Source: Lumnitzera littorea
Lineage: Eukaryota; Streptophyta; Magnoliopsida; Myrtales; Combretaceae
Direction of reading: 5' to 3'
Length of the DNA stretch: 64,000 nt
NCBI GenBank assembly: GCA_024138015.1
Contig: JAMXBB010000009.1
Coordinates: 37,035,787-37,099,786, forward strand
Position numbers and translations under genes: made by a program. The notes beneath the pieces are model-generated. The model had not been told where the DNA came from. It searched no databases and saw only the letters and a program-made list of their open reading frames with translations. How positions within the stretch are numbered: position 1 is the first letter of the stretch; every line of letters starts with the position of its first letter. This document shows positions 32,689 to 45,419 of this stretch, piece after piece.

Positions 32689-35600
32689 TAGACTAAGGAT
32701 AGATACAACAAGGCAAAGAGCTTTATAAGTGCTCTTAATGGAAAATATACCCGATGAAGAGGATTTCCACAAGAGCTTACCTTCTAAGAGTGGTTTCAGC
32801 TAATCATTGGTGGGGATAATGAAATTATACTAAATGAGTAAGGTTGGAAACTTCCAATCACCCTCCTCAATTAAAGAGCAAAGTACGACATTCAAAGGCA
32901 ATCTAGATGACCCAATTTCCCTCCCATTATAGACACTATTTAGGGGGCTTAATGGGAACCAAAAGTCAAAACATAAAGAAATAGAGAGGCCATTGCCAAT
33001 GATGTAGAAGAAAAATGGTCTTGCTAATGATCATAAGTAATTTCCTCTACATCTACAAACAAGAGGCGAGGGATTTAACATACCAAAAGCTCCTTCCCAT
33101 TAAGAAAACTAAACATATTCAATCTACCCAAATAACACTAGGTCCTCTACTACATAAATGCCAAGTGTGCTTCAATTGTGATACTCTATTCTATATTTTA
33201 AAGTTAGGAATTCCTAACCCACCTTCAATAAAGGGATTAGTAACATTTCCACTTGACCTTTGCTTTGGAGGCTATATTTCAACTAACACTCTAAAGGAAG
33301 TTTCTCATGAGTTGTTCAATTTTCCTTACGACTTTTATGATTAAGATAAAAAAAGAGGCCCAATAAACTTGTATAAACAAGATATGGACTTCAGGAGTTG
33401 TAAACGCTTAGCATACGCGAGGAACTTGCATGTTGAAGATTGTAAGTATGTAACTGTCTTGGTGACTAATTGATCATGATCTTCTTTCCTCAACTTTTTT
33501 CCCTCCTGGAAACTCATAGTGGTAAGAATAGAAGCTTTTATAGCCGAGTCCACTTCAAAAAACAACATTTCGTTGGAACTGCTCTAGAGCTTGTTGGATA
33601 GCCTTAACAAAGAGTAAATCCCTTTGCAAAACACCATCAAATCGTTTACAAAGCACAAATGATAATTCTCTCCCCAATACCTTCAATGAAAAGAGAAATG
33701 GGGTATTTAGCCATTCTTTAAAAGATGCAAGAGAGAACTTCCATTGAAAGGAAAAATAGGTAAGGCAATATAGGGTTGCTTTGTCGAGTAGCATGTTGAT
33801 TTGCAATAAAGCCTATAAGCTCATCATTAATATTAAATGAAAATCTCAACATTGTATAACATTAGGCTAAGAGCTTATGGAGTATAAAGGGAAAACCATA
33901 CATTGAAGAACCTTCTTAATGAAAATCCAATTTAGAGTATTGTAAGCCTTCACAGCATCAACCTTAAAAGTACATCTTGGAAGCCTTCTATTGAGGTGAT
34001 AACCATTAAGTAGCCCTTAGGCAATGAAAATGTTGTTATTTATTTTACATTTAGTATAGAAGTAGACTGTTCTTTCCCAATGGGGCTACTTAAAACTTCC
34101 TTGAGGGAGGCTACAAGGACCTTAGAGAATGGCTTTATAAATTACATTACAACATAATATAGGCCTAAAATTAAAAAGCTTACAACCATTAGTAACTTTA
34201 TGCACTAAATCAATAATAAAGTTATTTACCTCACTTTAGTAGAAATTTGGACTAAAAAAACTCTTAAACTACAATGATGTCTTCTCCAATCACTAGCCAA
34301 GCAACTTTAAAAAATTTAGCTAAGTGCCCATTCAAGCTTGGTGCTTTCCCATTTGGTTGTTCAAGCAAGCTAACTTAATCCTATCACCCATAAAAGGGGA
34401 ATCAAGAAGTTGGATTTATTCAATATTGAGTTTCTAAGAGATTAAGTTTTCGACCTTAGAGAGATCATGGATATGAGTAGAGTTGCCAAATAGATTTGAA
34501 AAGTGAAAAATTACTTTCGTGCAAACAGCTTCTTCATGAAGAACAACAAAACTGTCCTTCCTTTAAGAATAATGGATAGAGCTACAATATGATGGAGTTA
34601 ATGGATTTGTGGAAAGAGGAGGTATTCCTGTCACCTAAGATAAGCCATTTAACACTTGATTTTTGTTTATAGAAGCATTTTTTAGCATTTCTCAACATAT
34701 AGTACTTTTTGAAAGTTGTCCATTCATCAAGAAATAGGGAAGAGTATCCTTAGCCTATAACTAATTGTATGTGAGAAAGGACCTATTTATCTATTAAACT
34801 CTAAAAGATCTTAGGGGAAAATCCCCATCATTTAGCTTTCTCAATTTACGTTTGAGAAGCTTGAATTTATGGGTAACTTAAAAGAATTTGGAACCCTCTA
34901 CATTAATAGCCCAACCATCTACAACCATATTGATGAAATCATTGCAAAAAGCCTAAAAATCCAAAAACTTAAAGCGTGTTTTCCTACTAGCCTTAAAGAA
35001 ATCTGCAAAAACTAAACAAAAAGTATGGTCTGATATGAGGGAACTAGGAAAAAGGCTTCAGCCTTCGGAAAACTTAACATCCACTCTTGATTTACTAACA
35101 CCCTATCCATGTTCTTAAGGATGGGGTTTTCATCTCACTTATTCATCCAAGCAATCATAAGTCAACCATGTGACTCTATAAGTTTACACTTTTATGAGTT
35201 CTTCCTTTTCAAAATGGATGTAAAATTATTTTAGTGTAGAATCTTGATAAAATTATAACTTTACACATACGATTTTACAAACTTACGATTCTATGATTCT
35301 ATATGTTTCTATTCTCAATAGAATCATGAGTTTGACAACTACGCATCCAAGAGTAGAAATTACCTATGAAACAAAGATCTTCAAGCTCCATATTGTCTAT
35401 AAACTGTTTAAAATACGAAGTAGCTAAGATAAGCTTCCTATTACCAACCAAACCCTTTGAAAGGGACTTAATGATATTAAAATCACCTAAAACAATTTGA
35501 GGATAGTTTTCAAGATCAAAGCTAAGATACCTCAGAGTTGTGACCAAAGCTCCTTCCTTTCATGTATAGAGTTAGATGCATAAATAAGAGTAGCCAAAAA

Positions 35601-35922
35601 GGAGATATTTACCCTTAAGATTATGTAATGGAAATAAAAGCACTACGTTTGCTCATCCAAAACCATATCATTTCCGAATGAAAGTTTCTAAAACAACCAA
35701 ATCTATTTTCTAGAATGGCTACTAATTGCAGATTCCTAAATACAACTAATAGTTTGCTTTATTGCATCTTCATTAGAGTGGTCTTTTTTACATCTTCATT
35801 GGAATGGTCTACGCCAGTTTCAATCCCACTAAAGAGATATCATGTTCAACATACACCTTCCATACATCCACTGCTTTAATAAGGTCACTAATATCCTTAA
35901 CATTTCAAGCTGCAAAATTCAT
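32689..35922 (-). pseudogene. LINE-A ORF2: endonuclease and reverse transcriptase
   Basis: L1-type LINE polyprotein on the minus strand. It starts MNFAA.NVKDIS at 35922 (Trp as TGA). Endonuclease: ATLIYASNSIHERKELWSQL near 35540-35600, then IVLGDFNIIKS and FIGNFYSW at 35547-35299. RT: LLNGYHLNRRLPRCTFKVD, AVKAYNTLNW near 33900-34020; later LAYAKRLQLLKSI near 33390 and GGLGIPNFKI near 33200. The last recognisable piece, SSGIFSIKSTYKAL at about 32720-32770, normally precedes the zf-RVT finger, which is missing because the element stops at 32689. Frames are heavily broken; I did not locate the FADD box. Confidence 0.82.
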
Positions 35923-35984
35923 GATTAATAGAAAAAGAGACCGTATATTGCTAAGTACAAATGTGGTTGTCTCTCTTGAAAAAT

Positions 35985-37571
35985 TTAATTTTTTTTTTTC
36001 CTACTAAAGGAGCTTTTCCTATATCCAAAAGAAGACCAAGACCTTAACTCTCTACGTTTAATTTGGTTCATGTGACTAGATCCTAGGTTGAAGTGATTTG
36101 AAGTTGTAATGCTCAAGATAGGGCCGTTAATCCCTTCAACAACCTTACCCCCTGCAAGTCTAAAGCTAGGGTTTTCCAATATATAAGAAGGGACTCGATT
36201 AAAAAGCCTGACCTCCAGCAAGGACTAGGCTAGAAATGGGTTTTGTAAGCATTTCAATGCCCTACTACTCTCTACATTTATAGAATTCATAGGAGAAATC
36301 ACCTTCTCTTCCACAACTAGATATTTTTGCCTATTTTTAGGTGCTATGGGAGTATCTTCTTAGGAAAAACTCACTTCAACATTAACTATTGCTTCTTTAC
36401 CTTCTTACCATGAGGAGATGCAAGGCCTGCGGGGATAGGATTCAGTGGTTTGATCTAATAAGTGCGGCGAAAAAACATATACTTTGCTGTGGAATAAAAC
36501 AATTCAAATTAGTTTAGGTAACTTAAAGACAACCACTAGTACTCTACAAATACAAAAGCCAAGATTCCATTGTCTTTCAAAACTTTTACTTCATGGGTTG
36601 TGTCTTCCTTTGCATCTATCTCCATAAGCACTTTAGTATAACTAGCCCTTTCTTTAGAGATGGTGAGCGTATCATCTTGTAAAGGTTCCCTATACTACTA
36701 ACTATATAGCTTATTCCTTCGTCATCTAAGCATTCAAAAGGGATTTTAAAGAGAAGAACCCAAGTCGACACCTATGGTTTCTCCAAAGATATCCTTGGAT
36801 GCTACTTTTGAAGGACTAGGAAAGCTTGTATAGAGTACCAAGGCTTTGCAAGAATAAGGTCCGGATTGATAGAAGCAACAAACTAGAAATAGCAAAATCT
36901 TTTATTTCTTCCCAAGATATTGATAATTCTTAGATCTCTTCTAAAGCAAAGAGTCGTAGATTAGACTAAGAAAAAGGGAATTTTGCATTGAAAGTAGCCT
37001 ATAAGTGTGTTTTCCCAATATTTAGCACACTTCTCAACAATACTTAGGGGTGGTCTCATCCTTGCAATCAAATCCTTGGATACTGTAGGGTAAATTTTGA
37101 GTTTAGACTCCACAATGGGTTTGTTAGATGAGGAAACCTATCTACAGGCTTCAATAAAATATTTTTTCCCCATTGGAAGGTTATTTTCCAATTTACACTT
37201 TTTCTAGGTCTTCTTATAACTCTCGGAGTGGTATTGCTAAAAGAAGACATTTTAGCAACCTCTTTTTGGTCTAGTGCTAAGTTTTTTCTTTTAAAGGTAT
37301 TAAAATTAAGCCTTGAAATGTTAAAAGCATGAACCTCTATTTGTGCATTACTGCCTAAAATTTCTTAAGGGAACTTAGTCACCTGCCTTGGACATTTGAT
37401 AGGAAGAAGCACCTTTATTATTTTTTTTTTCCCCCTAGAGAGAGGAGTGAGCCCCTCTTAATAGCTCTCTTGTTAAACCCCATTTGGGTAGTTTTAGAGA
37501 AAATTGAGGGCATATACTCCCTAAAAGTGTGAAGGCTAAGCTTTGACCTCTAGTAAGAAGTACTGCTCATC
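35985..37571 (-). pseudogene. LINE-A ORF1 (DUF4283-type)
   Basis: RNA-binding first ORF of the LINE. A possible start MSSTSY lies at about 37571; an open stretch starts at 37250 (MSSFSNTTPRVIRRPRKSVN). The conserved DUF4283 portion is read near 36560-36770: IPFECLDDEGISYIVSSIGN, then SKERASYTKVLMEIDAKED. The zinc knuckle expected after it is not clearly readable. The C-terminal tail ends with SSFSRKKKN at 35985, 63 bp upstream of ORF2, as usual for this LINE class. Confidence 0.68.
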
Positions 37572-38160
37572 ATAACTAATGAAGGAAGAAGAAAGAAACA
37601 AGCCAAAATCGAATGTTAAGAAGGAAAAGTAGGGTTCTTGTTGGGATGGGAATAGCAACGAGGTATGATAATGAGAAAGATGAAAAGAAAACAAGATAAA
37701 GAGAGTAGAGGAGGATAAACAAGAAAAGAGGTGAAAGCAAAAAACGTGATGGAACAGACAAGAGATATGAGAGAGGGAGAAAAGGGATGATAATGGAATA
37801 AGGAGGAAGTGTATTAGACTTTTGTGTTTAGATTAAAGTTTCTTAAGGTTTTCGTGTTTAAGTACGGGTATTTAGGTTTTGTATTCTTGTTTAAATTTAG
37901 TATATTAAGGTTCTTGTTTTAGGGTAAGGTTGTTAGTGAATTAAAGTTAGGATTTGAAGATTTATAGAGACTTAAGAAGAAGAGGAAAAAGGTCAAAGGT
38001 GAGAGAAGATAAGAACAGTGGCAAGAGAAGAGAAAATTTTCTCTCCCTACATTTTGAGGGGAAGGGGGAGAGAGAGAGAATTTTTTAGAGCTTTTATATA
38101 TTGTATAACTTTACATGAGAGGGGGTGGGGAAGTGGGGTGGCAATTGAACTTGGTCCATT
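37572..38160 (-). other. LINE-A probable 5' untranslated region
   Basis: Minus strand is CT-rich (CTCTCTCTC, CTTCTTCT) as in plant LINE leaders. It includes a purine-rich GGGGAAGGGGGAGAGAGAGAG block on the plus strand near 38061. No coding sequence. The true 5' end is not marked by a visible target duplication. Confidence 0.45.
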
Positions 38161-38939
38161 CTTTTGAGAGAATAATGTTCATTTCATTAGGCTATGATGG
38201 CCTTGACAATTTTGGATAATCTTTGTCTGGGCCATTAACAAAATTGAACTTACAAAAACATAATATTAAGAAGAGAAAATACTATACTAAAATGATGCCA
38301 TTTTTTTATCATCTTTTATATAATTATAAATGGGAATAAATGTAATTTATAAAGGCACCCTCCTTCAAGGAAACATATTGATTGGATTAGAGGGAATTGC
38401 AGAGACATCTTCATATAAATAAGCATAATAGAAATATAAATTACCTATATTTCCCATATATTACATTACCTTAAGATTGTACTACATTCAAATTTCAAAT
38501 TACCCTATCGTCCATTCAATTCAAGCTTACCAGCTTATTAATACATTATGGGTACCAAGTTTGGGACCATTTTCATTCTCCGAGTTTATTAAGCCTCACC
38601 TTTCTTTTAATATTTTGTATCATATATGGGCTCCATCTTGTAATATTTTTGTAATGTTGTTTTTTCTTTAATAATATTAATTATTAATTATTACACTTAA
38701 TAATATTTGAAGGGAAAAATTGATAAAATTTCTTTCGGTAATGAAAACATATGTTAAAACCCAAGAGTATTAAGCATATAGTAAAACTATCAAGTTAGGC
38801 CAAACGTATTGTCTTGCCTCTACATCAAAACAACTTCATGGTCCATGCCAAAATTTGAAATTATATAGTTTAAGAAGGACATAAGAAAAACAGAAGAGAA
38901 AACATGATCTATACCCAGTTTCAATCCTTCCTTTGCCAG
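38161..38939. other. AT-rich spacer between LINE-A and LINE-B
   Basis: No element or gene recognised. A GTTGTTTTTTCTTT stretch near 38657 could be the remains of the LINE-B poly-A tail on the minus strand. Confidence 0.4.
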
Positions 38940-41122
38940 CAAGTCTATCTGATCACCAGACATGATAAAAACACATGTTGTATGCTCTCCTCTCTACCTC
39001 TATAGAAAACAGAAGCTTAATCCATTACCATCCCTCTCTTAACAAGGTTATCCTTCATTGGCAAACCATTTTGTGTGATATGCCAAAGGAGGTATTAAAT
39101 ACGAGAGACTGTCGGCATATGCCAAATCTAATCGCATTTATCATCTCACTTGTGCTTCATTTCCTCTTGATACAATTGTTTATACAATGACTTACATTAG
39201 ACTTTCTCATTGGCATCATGTAGCCATATGAACTTACATTCTTCAACGCTCATATCAAGCATATGAGCACTTTGGTCAAAAGTTCCTAGTTTTGCTTCAA
39301 TGGCATCATTAATTAGAAATTTGATTTATCCTTCATCCTATCCTCTTGAATTTTTCTAAGCTTTCACTACTAACAATCGATCAATGTTCCTTACAATTGG
39401 TCCAATCAATCAATCATGCATCCATCCATTTCTTGACCACTTATCTAACTAGAAATTTGTTGTTGCCACTTTTATCGAGGGTAAGATCATTTTGTTGTTT
39501 GACCATTCTATCTATTGCTTGACAAACTTATACGTTCCCAATCCATTTTTCTGTGGAATTTACCTTTTCTCCAATGATACTTCACCTTCATCAGGGTGGT
39601 CCATAGAAGATCCTTTTTATGAACATTCCATGCCAGCTTCACGTAGCTTGCCTTATTTCGTTGTTGCAGATCAAGTAGGCTAAGACCCCCACATCTTCCT
39701 TTGACCTTTTAACTTTATCTCATAAGATCCAATGCATTTCTCTTTCCCATTCATAGCCGCCCTAGAAAAAATTTCTATATATTACATGTTTTACTTGGAA
39801 TGGGAATCATTTGAGAGTAATAATTTGTAATACTCTTAAGTGTAGTAGATATAAGAAGCTTCCTTATTGAGGCGCTAAGTAGCTTTCCTTTCCAACCGAA
39901 AAATTTTCTCCTCATCTTTTCAAGAAGGAAGGCTAAATTCACAGATCTTAACAGTCTACCTATCTTCATTGGCACCCCAAGATATTTCCTTAAAGCAGCA
40001 TTTAAATTAATGTTGAATGTGCTACAAATTTGCTCCTTAATGCAGACATTTACATTCTCTAAGAATAATGCACATGATTTGATGTAGTTTTCTTTCTATC
40101 TCGACATTATTCCAAAAGCACTCATGACTTGGTGTATGACTCTAGCATTGTCAACCCTAGCTTCACCAATAAGGACCAAGTCATCAACAAAGAACATTTG
40201 TGACAACACAGTATCGGTGCCTCTAATCCTTAGCGATTTCCAACTTCTAGCATTAACTAGCTCTTTAATACTTTAACTGAATATTTCCATTGCAATAATG
40301 AAGAGATAAAGGGACATCATGTTACCTTATCTTACCCTTCTACTCAACTAGAACTCATTTAACATTTAGCCATTTAATAGAACCTAGAAAAAACTTGTAG
40401 CCAAGCATGACCTTATGAACTTTATCCACTTCTATGGGAAATTAAAGCATTTCATTGCATGTTGAATTTAGTCCCACTCCAGGCAATGTAAGCTTTCTCC
40501 AAATCTAACTCAACCATCATCCATGCCCTATCTCTTTTCTTATGCTTAAGGGAATGTAAAAGTTCTTGAAAAACAAGAACATTATCTTTTGTTGTTCTCT
40601 TTGGCACAAAACTTGCTTATTTTAAGCTAATGAGATTTTGGAGAAATGGCGTAAGTTGATTAACCAGCACCTTTCCTAAAGTCTTATACAAAGTTGTACA
40701 TAAGCTAATTAAGCAAAAATCCCGTAATATATTTGCTTCATCCTTTATTGGGATAAGAATTATCAGAGTTTGGTTTATGTCTTTTTGCATATGTTCTTTA
40801 ACCCAAATGTCATCAATAATTTGAAACATCGATCACCAGCTGTTGACCAACACAATTTATAGAAGAGGGAATGTAATCCATCAACCCTAAGAGATTTCAT
40901 ATTTGTAATGCTCCACATTGCTTTTTTCACCTCATCTTTAGTCACTTCCTTGGATAAATTTTAGATGTCATTTTGGTTAAAGACTATCCAACTTGGTAGC
41001 CATGCTAGGGGGTTTGGTCTTGCAAAGCTCCTTCAATACATAATAACTTCAAGAAGACATTTGTGGTCACCAGTTTTGGATTCGAATGGTTTGTGATCCA
41101 ATTATTGGTATCATCAAGGAGG
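38940..41122 (-). pseudogene. LINE-B ORF2, RT core to zf-RVT
   Basis: Minus-strand LINE RT. From about 40950: DEVKKAMWSITNMKSLRVDG (expected KAPGxDG), LIILIPIKDEANILRDFCLI then SLCTTLYKTLGKVLVNQLTP at 40829-40620. Next ASFVPKRTTKDNVLVFQEL near 40560-40617 and WMMVELDLEKAY. The catalytic box is MFFVDDLVLIGEA near 40160-40200 (FADD with Ala to Val). Thumb: KLLSASIRKLLISTTLKSI, GGLSLLDLQQRNKASYVKLAW near 39640-39700. The zf-RVT finger (LPMKDNLVKRGMVMD..ESIQHVFLSC) is at about 38962-39065. Frames shift repeatedly. The protein continues upstream beyond the solo LTR at 41128. Confidence 0.85.
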
Positions 41123-41127
41123 CACAT

Positions 41128-42089
41128 TGATAGGAATCAACTCCCCGAGCAGTCACATGCAGCCAAGCTAGAAGATTACAAGGACTTATACGAAGAATAC
41201 TAACTCAAAACCCTATCCAAGATAAGGAATCCTATCCTGACATCCATCTTTCACATTTCTACTGACCCCGAATACCAATCTTTAGTAAGGGCTAAGACAA
41301 TTTTCGAGTTGTCAAGTAAAAGTGTAGACTTATCGAACAAACCCAATCCATTACTGAACTTAGGACATGACCTAGTTAGTTTCCAAGCTGACCAGCGTCA
41401 GACTCCTATATGAGCTGAGCTGTAAGATACTTGACTTGAAGAGGATATGAACATCCTTTTGTAACCAAAATCTAACCTAAATCAGGTTAGGTCTACTCTG
41501 ATTGTTGACTCTTTTCTTAACTTCATTCAACTTACATTATATTAGAGTCGAACCACCTTAAGATACACTTTAGTAAAGGCTAACTACATTCCAAACCGTC
41601 AGCTACCATGTGATATGTGTCTTCTGATATAACTTTCCAAAAGGATTCTTTACTTTTTTCTATACAAAATAATCTTTGTCCTTTTTACCCTTTTTAGCAT
41701 ATCTTATGTATTCCATTTGTAAACTACCATTTCTATCTTTTCATATATGTATTGTAACCCTAGTAGGATAAATATATAACCCTCAATTTACTTGTATGCA
41801 GACATTATCACTCTTTATTATTGAGTGTAGACATTATCCTTTTAAGAGTGCTTAGTCATGTCTTTTCTCTTATCTTTCAACTCTTATCTAGCTCCTTTAG
41901 CAAGAGTTAGTAGCGAGCAGCCCTAATACTACATTCATGTGTCACATCAAGTGTTAGGATTAAGTCAAGTGGGATCTACTAGTGTATCATATCTAATGGG
42001 TAATCATTCGGATTTGCTAAAACCTTTTTATTTTCTTATTTCTTGATCCTTATGGTGGCCTCTATATGTACGACCCTAGAGACACATCA
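41128..42089 (+). mobile_element. Solo LTR, 962 bp, inside LINE-B ORF2
   Basis: Starts TGATAGGAATC, ends GAGACACATCA, flanked by CACAT (41123-41127) and CTCAT (42090-42094), one mismatch. LINE-B ORF2 is readable on both sides: RT linker DEVKKAM to the left and, to the right, the segment QEEKPWEAKVRAKWIIEGEH-like just before RT. TATA-like GGATAAATATATAACCC near 41770. Termini are like those of the CRM-like LTR at 8782-9705, but the body differs. Confidence 0.8.
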
Positions 42090-42094
42090 CTCAT

Positions 42095-43647
42095 AATTAT
42101 GCTTTTCACTCTTCTTCCAAGGGTAAAAGTGTAAAAAAGTCTAGTATTATGTTCACCTTCTATAATTCATTTAGCACGCACTTTGGCCTCCTATGGTTTC
42201 TCTTCCTGCTTAAGCACAGATTTTAAGGCATCTTTAAGAAATCTTTCTCTATCTAAAGGAGCTTAAATAGGGTCACTTCGAATTCTTTTCCTTTAAGATT
42301 CCATCTTTTGTTGTAACATTATTTTGTTAACATAGATTATCCCAAATGTTTCTTTGTTCCAGTCTTGGAGTTTCAAGGTAAAACTTCTCATGTCTTTCTT
42401 AATATTTGTTTTATATAGGTACTATTGTAAAGCTACAAATTCTTTAAAATTAGGAGGGTTAAGCCACATAGGCTGAAATCAGAAAGCTCTCTTGAGCCTA
42501 TTTTGACGTTAGGATGAGTATTCAAGAGTACAAAACCCAAATACACCATGCCACAACAATCCATACATCTTTGGTAATCTTTAGCTCGTGCTTGACTAAT
42601 ACTCCTAACCTCCACCGCACTGCACCCCCTTCCCCCCCGAAATTTTCATCATTTATTAAAACTTTATTAAAATCCCCAATAAGTATCCATGATGCATTAA
42701 TATTATTAGTCACGTCAGTACCATAGATCTTGCTAAATTCCAACATTTAGATAAGCATAAATTCCATAAATAAACCATGATAAATTTAAGTTAGCTCAAC
42801 TTGTGCCAAAGTTTATTGTTGTGCAACTTGGTGGTTCCTGACTCTTACCAAATTCCTTTGCCACAGCATAACAATTCCACCACTTGGTCTAAGTGCTTCT
42901 AAGTAGATCATATCATCAAATCTTAAGAACTCCCTCAAGTTGTTCAGTTTTGTTTCTATAATCACAACTATTAGTAGCGCATACCTCCTAATGAGATCTT
43001 TTATCACTTGCTATCGTGCGTAAGACGAAGCCCTTCATACATTTATGCAAGTACTTTAAATGGATGGGGTCTCACATTGGAGGAAAGTGTGTCTATGAGT
43101 TCCAGGTTGCCTAGCTTACATTGGAAATCATACAAGTGCAACATTGGTGGTGCATTTCCCTCCTTCTGTATCTTCAAATTCCATTTGCATGGATGAAAAG
43201 TCATCATTGCTATTGCCATTATAGTCTTCGCAGCTAAGATCAATGTGGTGTTGTGGATCTCTTCAAAGGTCAAAATGATTAAAAGAGCCCTTTGTATCTC
43301 TAATCTTCGCAAGCAATGTGAGAAACTCTACTACCCTCTTACACATTGCCTACACATGCAATAGAAAATGCACATTTGTCACCATCTATTTGAACATTAG
43401 CATCCGAATGAGGAGTGTTGCCTCATTCCTTCCTTTTGCTAAACCTTGTCTTGTCATCTACACTAGACAATATTAGTAAGTTGGTCTTAAGGTAACCTCT
43501 ATTACTATGATCCTTCTCCATCTTGTTTGTGTCCACTTAAATTATTTTCACGCACACTTTCAAAGTTTGTCTCTTATTTTGAGATTACCAAATTCTCAAG
43601 TCTATGTGAGTGTTTGGTGTTCGTCCCTACTCTAAAAGAAGGAGAAG
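42095..43647 (-). pseudogene. LINE-B ORF2 endonuclease and ORF1 tail
   Basis: Minus strand. ORF2 N-terminus: IKDLIRRYALLIVVIIETKL, then a SGGIVMLWQRN segment at 43007-42820, which is the apurinic-type endonuclease (catalytic Glu in ETK). Next SWILIGDFNKVLINDENFGG at 42640-42690 with the conserved DFN. Further on, EAKVRAK and the NTRLFYTF..GRRVKS segment near 42110-42240 mark the pre-RT linker. 43040-43647 is the weakly readable ORF1 tail (KTIMAIAMMTFHPCKW and others) without a clear domain. The sequence is cut at 43647 by the Tat element. Confidence 0.78.
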
Positions 43648-43652
43648 GATTA

Positions 43653-44139
43653 TGTTGATAGTTGGATTTCATCTTAAAATATTACTCAACTATATGCCTA
43701 CCAAGAAGACGACTAATACTACTTTTGGCTAATGCCGAATGAGGCTCAGTTTACTTGATGGGCCTTAAAGCCTGAACTATTCATATATCCAATTTGAACT
43801 TAGGGATGTAGCCCGAACAATTACAATCTAGTACAATTTCATTACATAACCATCCACTACTCCTATATTTTAAGCATGTGCTTAATTACAAGATCTCGGG
43901 GTGGCCCACAACTAAGGATTAATTGCTATTATAGACACCCAATGTTTGCCTATAAATATGGAAAGACTACATTGTAAGAACTCTCTTACAACCTTCGACT
44001 TTATACTCATTTACTTATCTATCTCTAAAACACCTACTGACTTAAGCATCTAAGTGGCTACACTGGACTAGTCTTAGTACCACTTAGCCTTTACTTGTGC
44101 TTTTGTAGGAACTAAGCTTTACCCCAATCATCGACAACA
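43653..44139 (+). mobile_element. Tat element 5' LTR (487 bp)
   Basis: TGTTGATAG...GACAACA. TATA-like CTATAAATATGG near 43950. Collinear with the 3' LTR along its whole length. Confidence 0.92.
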
Positions 44140-44462
44140 TGATTGTAAAGAGTACGATAGAAAGTCGGCATCTTGTAGATCTTAAGGCGACATTTGGTAC
44201 CTTGAGGAAATATAATATGAAATTGAACCCACAGAAATGTGTTTTCAGTGTTACTTCAAGAAAATTTCTAGGTTATATGGTCACCCAACATGGCATTGAA
44301 GTAAACCCAAGGAAGATCGATACTATTTGGAACATGAAGTCCCCTTGTACAGTTAAAGAAGTTCAAAAGCTAACTGGGCAGATAACTGCCCTAAATATAT
44401 TTGTGTCAAAAAGTGAAAATAGATGTGCAAATTTTTTAAAAGTATTAAAGAACTCAAAGTAA
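44139..44462 (+). pseudogene. Tat RT C-terminal fragment, fused to LTR
   Basis: Open frame MIVKSTIESRHLVDLKATFG, then TLRKYNMKLNPQKCVFSV, FLGYMVTQHGIEVNPRKID, VKEVQKLTGQITALNIFVS. The wording is typical of the Tat lineage just after the YxDD box. The codons before it (GAC AAC) are shared with the terminal GACAACA of the LTR, so the catalytic box and everything upstream were deleted, apparently at this short homology. Confidence 0.9.
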
Positions 44463-45419
44463 TTCTAGTGAACTGATGAGTGTGAGGAAGCATTTAACAA
44501 GTTGAAGGAGTTTTTCGTGTCATCACCAATACTCTCAACACCTATTCCTGAAGAAAATTTGTACTTATATTTATTAGTCAGCAGCCAAGCTCTTTCCTCT
44601 ATATTTTTTCGAATAAAAGGCTGAAGGCATCGGTCGATTTATTATGTAAGCTATGTCTTACAAGGACCGGAACACCAATATATAAAGATTGAAAAATTTA
44701 TATTGGCAACGGTTTTCTCGATAAGAAAGTTGAAGCTATACCTTGAGGCATATCAAACTATCGACCTTACTGATCAACCTTTGTGATAAGTTTTATAGTA
44801 ACCAAATTCCTCAAGGAGGATAATGAAGTATACTTTCAAGTTAAGTGCCTATGGTATACAATACAAATCTAGAATAGTATTAAAAGCTCAAGTATTGGTA
44901 GATTTTGTTATTGAATTCACTAGTGAAGAAGATAATGTTAAGATGGTCGAGAAGCCAATATGGAACTTATATGAAGGAAGATGCGGTACAAACCTCATCG
45001 TGCAAGGGTACCAAAATGTAAAAGTTAGCTATGCCTTGAAATTTGAGTTTCTAGCCAGCAATAATAAGGCCAAATATGAAGCCTTAATCACTGGACTCAA
45101 ATTCGCTGAAGATATTGGTGCCATGAAAGTCAAAGTTTTTTCTAACTCACAACTAGTTGTGAATCAAGTCAAAGAGAGTTATGCAGCAAAGGAAGAGGTG
45201 ATGAGCAAGTACTTGTTGATAGTACAAACACTCAAGGAAGAGTTTCAATCCTTTTCAAATGAGAAAATACTAAGAAGCAAAAACATTAATGTCAATAAAT
45301 TGTCAAAGTTAGCTAGTATGACACTCCCTAATTTAAATGATAAGCTCTTCATTGGTATCTCCATAATAAGAGCTTACAAACTATTGAGCAGAGCTACAAG
45401 TTGGCTCCCTACCCAATAG
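44463..45419 (+). pseudogene. Tat RNase H domains
   Basis: First a broken RT-linked RNase H (ECEEAFNKLKEFF-like and SSPILSTPIPEENLYLYL near 44480-44570, QHQYIKIEKFIL near 44670). Then a second, open domain at 44823-45419: YALKFEFLASNNKAKYEALI, GLKFAEDIGAMKVKVFSNSQ (Asp of SDSQ now Asn), LVVNQVKESYAAKEEVMSKY, and NINVNKLSKLASM. A dual RNase H is a known Tat feature. The start of the second domain (DGSS motif) is replaced by an altered stretch near 44960. Confidence 0.85.

Noticed and set aside
43621..43652. Purine-rich stretch before the first Tat LTR read as a polypurine tract
   Set aside because: GATTA duplication shows the LTR at 43653 is the 5' LTR; the flank is LINE-B sequence.
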